NCBI GenBank assembly: GCA_024138025.1
Contig: JAMXBD010002499.1
Span: forward strand, 1 to 64,000
Origin: Combretum micranthum
Lineage: Eukaryota; Streptophyta; Magnoliopsida; Myrtales; Combretaceae
Direction: 5' to 3'
Length of the DNA stretch: 64,000 bases
Part shown: piece by piece, positions 1-11,155 of the stretch
Position numbering within the stretch: the stretch's first letter is position 1
How the letters are laid out: each line of letters opens with the position of its first letter
Program-made: the position numbers and the translations under genes
Notes under the pieces: generated by a model
Databases searched by the model: none
What the model was told of the DNA's origin: nothing
Seen by the model: only the letters and a program-made list of their open reading frames with translations

Positions 1-2260
1 AAAAGATCGATCAATTTCTAAGGTTACTTCCCTCATAAAAGGTCATTTAGTTTTCTAAAATACTCGGTACATAATCATACGAAAATTCCCACCTTTAAAA
101 CATTATTTTTCCAACTTTGTATCAACCAAAAATTCCATAGAAAACATATATATATATATATATATATATAGTTGAAAAATCCTTTTAATACATATATAAC
201 TCATAAACACATGATTCTAATGATGTTGTCTCAATAAATGATTTTCATAAAACAATATTATTTTGGTAGTTGAAAAGTGAAGTTTGGGAAAAATTATGTG
301 AAGTTGTTTGGAAATAAAACTAAGGATTTTTAAGTCATTAAGTATGTGATATAATTTATTTTCTTAGATTCTTAAAAGATAACTTTTGACTCAAGAACTT
401 TAATTTTTCTAAGTTATCCTCAAATTTATTTTCTAAGTGTATTTTACTTGGTGAGTTGATTCTTAACTTATTTTGGAAACTTGAGTTGATCCTTATTCTT
501 ATTAAAATTGTTGGTCAGAATATTATAATCAAGTTTTAAAGAAAATTCCTTATAGAAAAGAATTATAAATCTTAAGGTCTTTTAATGGTAGTTTGAAAAT
601 AAAATGAGGAATTTCCTTAAATGATTTTGCAAAAGCTTTGTATATCATAAACACTTAGAATCTATGGTGATTTTTGGTAAAAAATTCTTTGTAAGTAGTT
701 AGTTGAAAAAAATTTCTAAGTCTTAAAGAAAATTTTTCCTAAATGATAAAACTACAATTTTTAAAGTGAGTTTTCTTTTCATTTTAAGAAAGATCTTTTT
801 ATTCTTATTAAGACAACAACAAGTATGATCATGTATGAACAATGAGTATGTAGCTAATAATACAATAGGAATAATAATAAGATAGAAAAATATAAGAATA
901 AGTAAGAAATAAATATCAAGTATTGGAAGTCTTAGCTTGATTTCAAGGCTTCTGGACATAGTCATAAGCAAGCCCAAAGAAGAAAAACAAAAGAAATAAG
1001 AAAATCGTTTTGACTTGATGAGGACAAGTCGAAGACTAAAAAGGCTAATCTTAATATTGAAGAATGAAATAAATAAATAAATTGCAAGCATAAATAAATA
1101 AATAACGGTTATGTTAATGAGTTTATATGCTTTAAGAAATATATATAGATACATAAATGTAGATAATATGTTATAGAAGTTAGGTTCGAACAATAATAAT
1201 AACATGTACATAAATAAAACAACATAATATGTAATTTATTCATGAACATGAACAAAACATGAATATAATAGTGCTTCTATAACATTTAAATATTTGAGAA
1301 ACATACACAACCATCATATTAAGTTACATGATATGGTAGAAAAATATAGGTAAGAATATTTATCTAAGGTAGAAATTTAATTGGTAGTTTAAGAGAAGTT
1401 TTGGGTAGTATGTGTGTAGGAAGTATGTCGGAAAATGGGTAGTAAGAAAAGTGAAAGAGATTTTGGGAGAGAGGATTTATAGAGTGAATTTGAGAGAGTT
1501 TTAGTAAGGTAAATGAGTGTGTGAAAAAAATGGTGGGAGATGTCATATTTATAGAGTTTTGAGGAGAAAAAATTGTGTGATTAAAATAAATGAAAAGGGA
1601 AAAAAATATAGATGTGTAAGAGTGGAGGGAGGCGCCGATTTGGAAGAGAGAGTGAGGAGAGAGAGAGTTGATTTTTATTTGTTCTGTATTTTTGTTAATT
1701 AAAAGTAATAAGTTGTAAAGTATGATGTGAATGAAGATGTATGAGAAATCTAAAAAGTAGAGAATAGGTATAGTAGAGTGTAAGAATAAGTATAAAAAAG
1801 TAGAAATAGATAAATAGTAGTGAATAGTATAGAATAGTAGATAAGACATCTTAATATTGGTAGTAAAGAAATTAAGCGTAACTAAGCGTTGTCTGATATT
1901 TTTAGATACCAAAAAATTATGAAACTGATATTTTTAAAGTCCTTGCATTTTTACAAGTTTATTGGTATCATCGGAATATTTTTACAGTCGAGTGTACCAA
2001 GGCATAATTTTCGAAAACGGATCCCATTCGGATCTAAAATACACTAAAAATTAGCGAATATAATATTTTTAAACTTCCTTGTATTATTACGAATTATTTT
2101 TCGCAATTATTTCAATTTCTTTATTTAGGGGTTAAGAGCGCAGGATTACCATATCTAAATTTGCTAGGTTTTGTTATAGGTTTGTTGACTTTAGGGTTTC
2201 CGGTTGACCTCCGATTTAGGGTTAAAGCATAAACCATATCTTAAAATCTAGGGGTTTAAA
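1..2260 (-). repeat. 3' LTR of chromovirus A (partial, cut by window start)
   Basis: Read on the minus strand the LTR opens at 2260 as TTTAAACCCC, a one-base variant of the TGTAAACCCC that opens the other LTRs of this superfamily, directly after the polypurine stretch GGGGGTAGGT. A TATA box (ATATTTATAG on the plus strand, 1546-1555) lies about 710 bases inside, so U3 is about 0.7 kb and the rest is a long R/U5. It contains a (TA)n run at 145-170. Hydrophobic-looking frames in this stretch are AT-rich LTR, not genes. The outer end lies beyond the window. Confidence 0.85.
145..170. repeat. (TA)n microsatellite in LTR of A
   Basis: Uninterrupted alternating AT of about 26 bases. A similar run sits at a comparable place in solo LTR G (12640-12666), so it is probably an ancestral part of the LTR family that varies in length. 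Confidence 0.9.
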
Positions 2261-2289
2261 ACCTACCCCCTTTAAAGAAAGTTTTGTCC

Positions 2290-3700
2290 TCAAAACTTGG
2301 CTTTCATACCTGACTCTTCAAACAAACTTGGGTATCTCCTTTGAATTTCCTCCTTGGCCTCCCTAGTAGCCTCTTAGAGAGAATGGTTTTTCCACAACAC
2401 CTTGACATATCGAATCTCTTTGTTCCTAAGCTTCTGAACTTTATGATCTAAAATCTGAATAGGATGCTCCTCATATGTAAGGTTTTCCTTCAATTGTACC
2501 GGTTCTAGCTCCGTCATTCTATCAAGATTTGGTACATGTTTCCTTAGTACCGAAACATGGAACATATTACGTATACCTGACAAATTTGGTGGCAGTGCTA
2601 AGTAATAAGCCAAATCACCAATCCTTTCAAGCACTTCAAACGGTCCAATGTATCTTGGGCTAAGCTTTTATTGTGCTCAAACCGGTTTAACTATTTATCG
2701 GATTAATCTTCAGGTACACATGATCTCCGACTTCAACTCAAAAAACTCTTTGTCTTTTATCTACCCAACTTTTTTGTCAGTCTTGAGCTTTTTCATTCTT
2801 TGTTAGATAATCCGAATCTTATTTGCTACATCTTGAATGAGATCGATCCAACGACTAACTTTTCCACATTATCCCCAAAACAAAGGCGATCTACACTTTT
2901 GTCCATATAAGGCTTCGTAGGGTGGCATCTTAATGGTCGAATGATAGCTATTTTTATAAGTGAATTCAACCAAAGGCAAGTGCGCTTCCCAACTTCTTTT
3001 CAATTCCATAACACAAGCTTGAAGCATATCTTCCATAGTTTGGATTGTTTGTTCCAATTGCCCATCAATTTGTGGATGATAAGCAGTACTAAAATGCAAC
3101 TTGATTTCCATACATTTCTACAAACTCGTCCAAAACTTTGATACAAATCTCAAGTCTCTATCTGATACTATTCCCATCGGAACTCCATGTAGTCTCACAA
3201 ATTCTCTTATATACAACTTGGCCAACTTATCCATTGAATAGGTCATATTAATTGGAATAAAGTGTGTCGACTTGGTAAGTTGATCCATTATGACCCATAT
3301 GGAATCATATCCGGCTGGTGTTGGGTAGTCCACATACAAAGTCCATTGTAATCTGATCCCACTTCCATTCTGGCATGGCCAATGATTTCAACAGTTCTCT
3401 CGGCCTTTGATGTTCCACTTTAGCTTGCTGGCATATAGGGCATTTCATCATGAAATCTGCCATATCCCTCTTCATACCATTCCACCAATAGTGGCTTTTG
3501 AGATCTTGATACATTTTTGCTCCTCCGGAGTGCATTGTGTATCCAAAGTTATGCATTTCTTCTATAATCTCTTTTCTCTTGTCTTTGTCATCCAAGACAC
3601 ATAACCTTCCCTTCATATTTACTACTTCATCATCATCAACCTTAAAATTTGTATATCTTCCCTCTTGAACTTCTTTTTTTATCCTTTGGATCACATCATC
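2290..3700 (-). pseudogene. Integrase with C-terminal chromodomain, element A
   Basis: Integrase inserts the cDNA; the chromodomain is thought to steer insertion toward particular chromatin. Visible on the minus strand: zinc-binding half with CPICQQAK near 3430 and HSGG upstream of it; core starting at the MDFVCGLP motif (3318-3340); VSDRDLRF with the second catalytic Asp near 3150; the glutamate region near 3050, here reading QLEQT; then LRKHVP and a chromodomain containing ELEPVQLKENLTYEEHP (about 2450-2520). The last codons end at a TGA at 2290-2292. The frame is broken near 2660-2870 and 3305-3340, and a stop cuts the chromodomain at 2374. Not functional. Confidence 0.85.
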
Positions 3701-4340
3701 ATATCGTTGAGCTTCCTTGATCTTTCTATCAAAGTTAGTTCCATAACCAAGTTTGAAATCTCCATTTCCACATCTTGTTCAATGAATTCAATGCTTAATC
3801 TTTCAAACTCCTTTATCAACTCCTTCTTATCAATAAGCAATGTAGCGACTTCTTCGTGATTCTTTCGACTTAAGGCATCAACTATAGCATTTACTCTTTT
3901 TGAGCAATAATATATGCCAATGTCATAATCTTTTATTAGCTCTAACCATCTCCTTTGTCGCATGTTTAAATCTTTCTACATGAACAAATACTTAAGGCTC
4001 TTGTGGTACGTATAAATTTCACATCTTTATCCATAAAGATAGTGTCTCCACAACTTGAGTGCAAACATTACAGCAGCTAGCTCAGATTCTGGGTTGGAAT
4101 TTTGCTCATGCGTCGCAATTAGCACGAAGCATAGGTAATTACCTTCCCGTCTTGTATCAAGATACATCCAAGACCATTTCTTGAAGCGTCACTATGTACT
4201 ATGTAAGGCTTTTCCATGTTTGGCGAAACCAAGATCGATATGGAAACTAGACGTTGCTTGAGCTCTTGAAAACTTTGGTCTCTTTTATCCGTCCATATAA
4301 ACTTTTCATTCTTTTAGGTTAATTGAGTCAACAGTCTGGC
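3691..4340 (-). pseudogene. RNase H domain, element A
   Basis: Degrades the RNA strand during reverse transcription. The minus strand from about 4200 to 3691 carries the usual gypsy RNase H landmarks: a copy-specific DASRN-type start near 4180, a tail reading [15 protein letters not shown] near 3930-3963, and a connection helix leading to integrase (VNAIVDALSRK near 3870). Several frameshifts separate these pieces. Assignment rests on order and similarity to copies B and C. Confidence 0.75.
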
Positions 4341-5107
4341 TATCTTAAAAAAATCCTTCATAAACTTCCGATAATAACCTGTTAGACCCAAGAAACTCTT
4401 TACTTTTGTTAAGGTCCTTGGCGGGTTCCAATCCACTACCACTTTAATCTTTTCGAGATCTACAGATATCCCTTACTTCGATACCACATGACCCAAGAAA
4501 GAAATCATATCAAGGCAAAAATTGCACTTTGACAATTTGGCATACAACTTATGCTCCCTCAATATCTATAATGCCATTTGCAGGTGCTCTTTATGTTGCT
4601 CATGCGTGTTTGAGTAAACGAGGATATCATCGATGAACACTATAACACTTATATAGGAAAGGCTTATACATTCGGTTCATTAGATCCATAAAACCAGTTG
4701 GTGCATTTTTCAATCCAAAGGGCATCACCAAAAAACTCGTAATATCCATATCTTGTTCAAAATGTCGTCTTTGATACATCTTCGGTTTTGATCCTTAGCT
4801 GATGATATCCCGAACATAAGTCAATGTGTGAGAACACATTTGCTCCTTGTAATTGATGGAAGAGATCATCAATTTGCGGCAATGGATACTTATTCTTAAT
4901 GGTGACTTTGTTGAGTTCTCAATAATCAATATAGAGCCTCATAGATCTGTCCTTCTTCTTTACAAACAACACCGGAACTCCCCAAGGTGAGACACTTGGT
5001 CTAATAAATCCTTGGTCTAACAACTCTTGTAGCTTCTTCTTTAGTTCTTTGAGCTCAACGAGTGCCATTTGATACAGTACCTTTGATATTAGTTCCGTAT
5101 TTGTCAT
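4341..5107 (-). pseudogene. Reverse transcriptase, element A
   Basis: RNA-dependent DNA polymerase of the element. N-terminal fingers read [20 protein letters not shown] (about 4970-5030) followed by [13 protein letters not shown]. The catalytic box is a FIDD variant of YxDD at about 4620-4640, and the C-terminal thumb/connection with [11 protein letters not shown] lies near 4360-4400. The frame is lost after IDY at 4919 and again several times. The order and spacing match a gypsy reverse transcriptase of normal length. Confidence 0.85.
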
Positions 5108-5700
5108 CTACTCGATCTCAAAGTCGATTTCTCTCTTTGGGGGCAATCCAGGCAACTCTTTTAGAAAAACATCCAGAAATTCATTGACAATGGGAATGTT
5201 TTCCAAAATAGGCTCTTTCTTTTCTACTTTTGCGTTACCATCATAACTACCAACTCCTTCTTCCACTTTCTCTATCAACTCAAACGAGTATAATTCCTTT
5301 CCTCTTGAGTTCATAGATTCTTCAACAAACGTTGCTCTTTATCCTTCTTGTTCCGAAAATTCCACTTTCTTATTCCGACAATCAATTAGCCCTAGTAACA
5401 GACAACTAGCTCATACCTAGGATCACTTCATACTTACTCATTTCCATCACTATGAAATCACAAGTGGAAAGACGTCATTGTATCATCAACAGACAATTCC
5501 TTAACATCTTTTTTGTCATCACAACACTTCCTGTAGGGTTTTTATCTCAAAACAAGAGGTGGTTGCGGTTATAGGTAATCCGATTTCCTTAGCCAAGCTA
5601 GGCGTGATAAAGGAATGAGTTGCTCCAGAATTAAAAACGGCATAAGCATTTTGATGAGCTACTTGTATGTTTCTCTACGTTTTTGAACATGAAGGATTAA
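5108..5700 (-). pseudogene. Aspartic protease, element A (active-site Asp changed)
   Basis: Processes the Gag-Pol polyprotein. The active-site triad region at about 5615-5640 reads NSGATHSFI where B and C read DTGAT, so the catalytic Asp is Asn here. Downstream is the linker to reverse transcriptase with [15 protein letters not shown] (5108-5160), well kept. Stops and indels between 5315 and 5600 break the frame. The gag stop is at 5806-5808, so gag and pol are separated by about 100 bases, as in B and C. Confidence 0.75.
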
Positions 5701-5805
5701 TAATCTCCTATTCCAAGATCCTACTTATTCATCAATCTATAGCTTATATATATCATCTCTTATATTGCATGAAAGAAAGAAATAAAACAACTTAGGGGTT
5801 TAAGG

Positions 5806-5928
5806 CTAACCTGTGACCAGGTCATAGTTGAAATCTTCTTCTTCCTCAAGGGTGGTTAACTCCACTCCTTCCTCATCCATCTCCTCGCATAGCCATTGTC
5901 CTTCAATGTTATAAATACGGAATCCGAG
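5806..5928 (-). pseudogene. gag C-terminal fragment, element A
   Basis: Minus-strand frame ending in a VTG-stop at 5806. It corresponds to the acidic tail of gag in B and C (tryptophan-cysteine-glutamate run followed by aspartates). It is cut from the rest of gag by the solo LTR that begins at 5929. Confidence 0.7.
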
Positions 5929-8900
5929 TGTCATGCCCCAAAGGGTACCTTAAACGTAGCAGTCCGCCGCATGCCATACGGGACTTAGAAATCACTACTA
6001 CATTTATTCAGAAGTCTAGTATTCAATGTAAGACGTTCCCTTACGACAATAGAATACTTGAGTAATTGGAGATAAATAGTTTAATTTGATAGAAAATGCA
6101 TCGAAAATACAAACCACAGGTATTCAAGATCATTTACAAAAAACTAAAGGGCATTCCCCCGTAAAAGAATAATAAGTCTAGGTAATAGTTTTTGACATCA
6201 ACTCGAGCATTTAAGGTTTCTTATGGAAGTCTATATGAAAGCTAAACATAAAATTCTAAAGGAAACTCCTATTCTTGCTTTACTTAAGTAACAAAAAGAA
6301 GCAGTGGAGATATAAGCTACGCCAGCTTAGTGAATATATATTTCCAGGATATACGTATCTAACAATTTCATACAATCAAGTTGATTTAAGCATCCATATG
6401 AAATGCAACAACAACATGAGCATACAAGATATATGATCAACCGGAAATCATATGTTGAATGATTTGCACCCTCCATTCAAGATTAGTAAATTAACGAATC
6501 CTGCAGTACTAACTTTGAATTATTGTTCCGTTTTATGGCTTACGGGCAACCCATTAACTGTACCATTTTATGGATTACGGGTAACCCATTTCATTCATAC
6601 TATTTATGGATCACGGGTAACCAACATGATTAAATGCACCATCCCCAACGTGAAGTGATTATGTCTATGTTATTTGTTAATCTGAGTAATCATTAATACA
6701 ATTTCATAGGTGACCAAGCAATTCACAAACAATCATAATCATGGCATATGGACATTCATTAATTAATCACCCGGTTTCGATATACTAGGCACGTTTTCCT
6801 CAATACATCAAGGAAGCATACATAATCCCATAATTGCCATCATGCATTTCCATTTTTATCTTTGCCTATGATTCTAGTGCAACAACGAATTACAAGCATA
6901 ATGCAGAATTGTAAATAGAAAGTATGACTCACTCGGCCATGATCTTCGGTCACTATTCGTAATAGTCCGAGGGCAAAGAATCTCCGATTCGAAATCGCCT
7001 AAATGAAAGAAATACCCAAATGAGTATTTCAAACCATAACTAATTCCAACTTATCAAACAAAAACTTTCAAGTTTGTAATTTTCATGGTGAGTGGAAATT
7101 CCAACTTAAAACGTCAATAACTTGGTCATTTTAACTTGAAAGTTTGCAAATAAGTAGTCGATTTCTATCTAATTTGAAAGATCTATCAAATTTTAATGTT
7201 ATTCCTAAACTTTGAAAACTTTTAGGTCTTAGAAAGTTCGGATCAAATCTAGTCAATAGATAAAATCATGTTTTCGAAATTGTTTTGTGAAAATTTACTT
7301 TGTTTCTACCATGCATATTTAATGTTCATGCAATATCAACAAGTTAATATTATGAATGAAATGTCAAAAACTATCTATATATATATGTTCTTGATGATAT
7401 TTGGTTAAAAAGAATTTTTAGATAAATTTTACTTTGAGAAAACTTCAAGAATACTTGATTTAGAAAAACTAGTTTTGTTTCTTGAAAAAATATCTTTATT
7501 TTTACTAAAATAAAGCCTTGATAACCTATATGCCTAATACCCTCATTATTTTAAGAAATTTCTTCATTTAGGAGTTGGAAAATAGATGTTTAAATGGGGG
7601 TCTTGCCTAGTGACGAATTTCACAAGAATTGTTGGTGATGAAAATAGAGTTTGATTTTTGTGTCAAAACTTTTCTTTTGTTTTAGAAATATTCTTTGAAA
7701 AAATTCATTTGTTCTTGTCACAATTAAATCCTTACTATACCTATTTCCAAAGGCTTCCATTTCTCAATTAAAATCCTCATTTTGGAGTTTGAAAATATGG
7801 GTTTAAATATGGTTCCCTTCCACATCCGAATTTTTGTTAATGTGTTTTGAGGTTATTTCTTGGGTAAAACTTATTTAATCTTTTTAAAATTAAGTCCTAA
7901 TCAAACCTATTCCCTAAGGCTTCCATGTTTTTAATAAACTCTTATTTTGGGGTTAGAAAATAGGTGTTTACATATTAACTGCTCCTAGTTACGAATTTTA
8001 TGTTCTTGTTAGAGTTGAGACAAAGTTCTAACTTAACTTTTGTAAGCTTTTCTTATTTTGAAAATATCTCTTATTAAAACAAGATTTAACTCATCAAAAT
8101 CATTTCTTTATGATACCTATTCCATAAACCTTTCATATTTTATATAAAATCTTCATTTTAGAGTTGAAAAATAGGTTTTCAAAATGGGTACCTTTTTAAA
8201 TCCAAATTTAAAATTTTGTTTTTATTGGAAACAAATTAGATCTTGAGCTTTTGGCAACTTCCCCATTAATACCATCATACTACAAGTCTTTATTCATATA
8301 AAACAAAGTTTTTATGACATTTTTATACTAAAAAACAAAATAGATATGTGATGACATTTGTGTTATAGATGCAAATGCAAAATAGAACATTATGATGATG
8401 AGGTTAGTAGCAAGGTATATCAACAAAATATCAACAAGAATATATATAGAAATAATATAGCAAAAACATAGCAAAACAACTTAAATGAAGAGACCCACAA
8501 CGTTGTGATGGCATGAACATTATGTTCAAGTGTTTCTACTTCCCTTGCATAAAGCTCACGAGGATTTTGGTGGAATCACACATGTATGATGTTGCCATGA
8601 CATGTTTTATTTGTGGTATGGTTTAGATCTATTACCTATTGAATGTTTGGGATAAGAAAACTTGAAGATAATATTTGTGTGTGTGTGTGTTAAAGATGGA
8701 GGGGGTTGACGACACAGAGAGAGGAGAGGGAGTTAAGAGAAAAAATTTCAAAAGTTTGATTTGGTAAAAAAGAAAGAAAGTGTAAAAAAGGGAAGGGGGG
8801 AGGGGGGGTGCCGGTTTGGTGTAGGATGGAGAGAGAGAGAGGTATGTGTGGTGTTGAGTAATTTTTCAAATTTAACTAAGTAATTTTAATAATAAAATTG

Positions 8901-9427
8901 TATTAGAAAAGTAAATTGTAAGAAATATGATGTAAAGATGTAAGAAATAGGTTGTAAGGATATAAGAATAGGGTATGATTGGTTGTACTTGGTAAATAGT
9001 AATGATTAGAAATAAAAAAATAGATTAGACAATTAAATTACCAGTAATAATGAAAATACAATAAAAAAAGACTATTACTGTAATTTTTATAAATCGAATA
9101 ATTCTTATGATTATATTTTGAATTTCTTATTAAATTTCTATTCTAAAGAGTCCTACAGAATTTTTTCTATTTTCGAGTCTCGGGACTAGTTTTCAAAATA
9201 GATCTCGATCGGTTCGAAATAGATGAATTTTTTTGAAATATGATCTTTTTATGTTTTGATATATTATTTAGGACTATATTTTAAAGCTAACTCATTTTTT
9301 TGTTCTGGGGTTTTGATCTCGGTATTTCTAGACTTAGGGTTTCTAAGTTCCATACTAGCCCTAGGTATTCTTTTAGGGTGTCGGTTTCCAAAACCGAGTT
9401 TAGTTTGCTAAGAAAACAAGGCTTACA
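5929..9427 (-). repeat. Solo LTR nested in gag of element A
   Basis: Minus-strand LTR of 3499 bp: the right end reads ..GGCTTACA (9420-9427, giving TGTAAGCC on the minus strand) and the left end reads TGTCATGCCCC (5929), i.e. ..GGGGCATGACA. Flanking pentamers are CCGAG (5924-5928) and TCGGG (9428-9432), three of five matching and differing by two transitions, so a worn target duplication is plausible. Gag reading continues on both sides, and no internal region or second LTR is present, which marks it as a solo LTR. No coding content. Confidence 0.8.
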
Positions 9428-10660
9428 TCGGGCATTGATGATCTAGCTCAATTCCTGTTCCCACTCCCATTTCCAGGCCTTGCTAGGGCAGATCCTCTAG
9501 ATGATTTAGTTGGGACATTCTTCCTTTGAGAGCACTCACTGACAAAATGCCCAACTTGCTTGCAAACATAGCAAGTATTTGTTACTTTCTTCGGGTACTC
9601 ATCATCTTGTGATTCGGGTCTCCATAGAAATAACACTTTCTTTGCAAATGGGGGCACCTCTTAGGGGAGTGCATCCCCTTGCATTCCAATAGATGATGGG
9701 TTTTGGTGTAAACTTTCTATTATTGGCATTATTCTTGAAGTTGCTAGAAGGTCGGAACATCTTCTGTAGGTATGCAGAACTCGATCCTTCATGAAACCTT
9801 CTTCCAAACACAAGTGCTTTCTTTTCTATAGTCCTTGCCTTCCTTTTCTTAGCTTATTTCACAATCCGAGCTCTCTCAACTAGTTCCCTAAAAGATCTTA
9901 TGTCAAACTCCTCTAGCTTGACACGTAACTCTTCATTCAGACTACTTAGAAAAACTTGTCTCTTGAGTTCTTCACTGTACTTATATGAATCTAGCGCATA
10001 TTATAGCAATCGGTTGAACTCGGTTTCGTATTGCTCTACAGTTCTTCCTCTTTGGGCAATATGCAAGAAATCAATATTGTACTGAACTCTCAGACTTCCA
10101 AGGAAGTAGTTCTCAAGATCCTGATGGAACATCTCCTATGTAACGGGTGGCATCAACTCGCGTCTCTTAGACTCCCCACCAAACTTAGACATTGAAACGA
10201 AGCATGTAAGTGCCTAAGGTGATCCTCAAATGATGTGGCACTTCAAAGGTATCAAAGAATCTTTCAATCTATGCTAGCCAGTCTTTAGCTTCGTCTGGCT
10301 TTCCAAAAGCTCCATCAAAATACCAATTATTCTTGATGAACTCGAGTAAAGAGTTTCGATATCATCTAAGTGGTGGCAGTGGCGGCAAAGGCACATTTGA
10401 GATTGTGCACTTCCCGGAGTAGGTTACGTCTATAGAGGCTTGTAGCGTAGGTTGCGGTGGAGGTGGCGCAGGTGCTTGAACATTTTGTGTTAGAGCTTCT
10501 AACACTTATGCTAACTGCCCAAGTGTAGCTTGCAAATCCACTTGTAGGTCAACAGCAGGTAGATTTTGGGCAGGTGCAGCAGGTTGATTTGCTTCTTCCT
10601 CGAGGTGATTTGAGGTGCTTTGCTCTTGATGCCTTCTTCTTCTACTTCAGTTGTTTAGAT
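9428..10660 (-). pseudogene. gag, element A (capsid and zinc knuckle part)
   Basis: Structural protein of the particle. On the minus strand: a proline/alanine-rich N-terminal part (10400-10640), a capsid part with WYFDGAFGKPDEAKDWLA (about 10270-10330), a LRVQYNIDF stretch near 10070, a basic linker, and a CX2CX4HX4C zinc knuckle (CYVCKQVGHFVSEC, about 9525-9567). A preceding knuckle has lost a cysteine (CYFYGDPNHK near 9620). Multiple frameshifts. As in B and C no in-frame ATG precedes the arginine-rich N-terminus. Confidence 0.75.
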
Positions 10661-11155
10661 TTTATTTTTGTAAGCTTATAATCTTTTCAACAGGTTTATT
10701 TAGTCTTCAAATAGATTAAGCGGAAATCATGGACATTTTATCACATATAGTCATAATCTTGGAATAAGAATTCATGAAATAGATAATGAAATTTTAACAA
10801 GATTGAAATTCACATAAAATATCTTCATTGAAATATGAAATTGATAACGGGTACAAGACCTTTAGATAAAGGAAATCAAAACATAACAACATACAACGAC
10901 ATTACAAAGAAAAACACAAACAACATCTTTTCGCAAAGCATGAAATCTAATCTACCCGACCTAATGTAATACCCTAAATTATACGTCCATTAAATTTTTT
11001 TTTTTTTTTGAAATTGTTAAATGGATAGTAAGATCTTGTGAAAGTTTTAGAAAATGTTTGCAAAAAGAAATCATCCTAATTTTTTTAATTTAAATATCAG
11101 TTATTACATAATAAAAGGTGTATTCAAAATGAATGAATATAAAGTTAATAGAAAT
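10661..11155. other. Leader remnant of element A and AT-rich unknown sequence
   Basis: 10661-10971 resembles, in position and composition, the spacer between the upstream ORF and gag of B/C. At 10972 the sequence TGTAATACCC begins an AT-rich stretch with a poly-T run (10988-11010) that I do not recognise; it could be the start of an unrelated minus-strand LTR. No gene seen. Confidence 0.4.
11151..11155. repeat. Target site duplication GAAAT, left of solo LTR G
   Basis: Identical to 14804-14808 on the other side of the LTR. Five bases is the usual duplication length for Ty3/gypsy integrases. Confidence 0.9.

Larger units (their letters stand above)
2261..10971 (-). mobile_element. Chromovirus A, internal region (Tekay/Del-like Ty3/gypsy), decayed
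   Basis: Read on the minus strand the order is gag, protease, reverse transcriptase, RNase H, integrase with chromodomain, then LTR. This is the gypsy order with the C-terminal chromodomain of chromoviruses. Proteins align by eye with the better preserved copies B and C but are more worn: many stops and indels, and a protease active-site change. A 3.5-kb solo LTR interrupts gag. No primer site or 5' LTR follows; the internal region stops near 10971, inside what in B and C is the spacer between the upstream ORF and gag. Confidence 0.8.

Noticed and set aside
723..1912. Two hydrophobic minus-strand frames
   Set aside because: AT-rich low-complexity sequence inside the LTR of A; codon use is phenylalanine/leucine/isoleucine-biased by base composition only.
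6452..6658. Short plus-strand frame
   Set aside because: It lies inside the solo LTR 5929-9427 and has no counterpart in other LTRs of the family.
10972..11000. LTR start TGTAATACCC as the 5' LTR of element A
   Set aside because: It does not resemble the 3' LTR of A and has no primer site beside it; left as unknown sequence.
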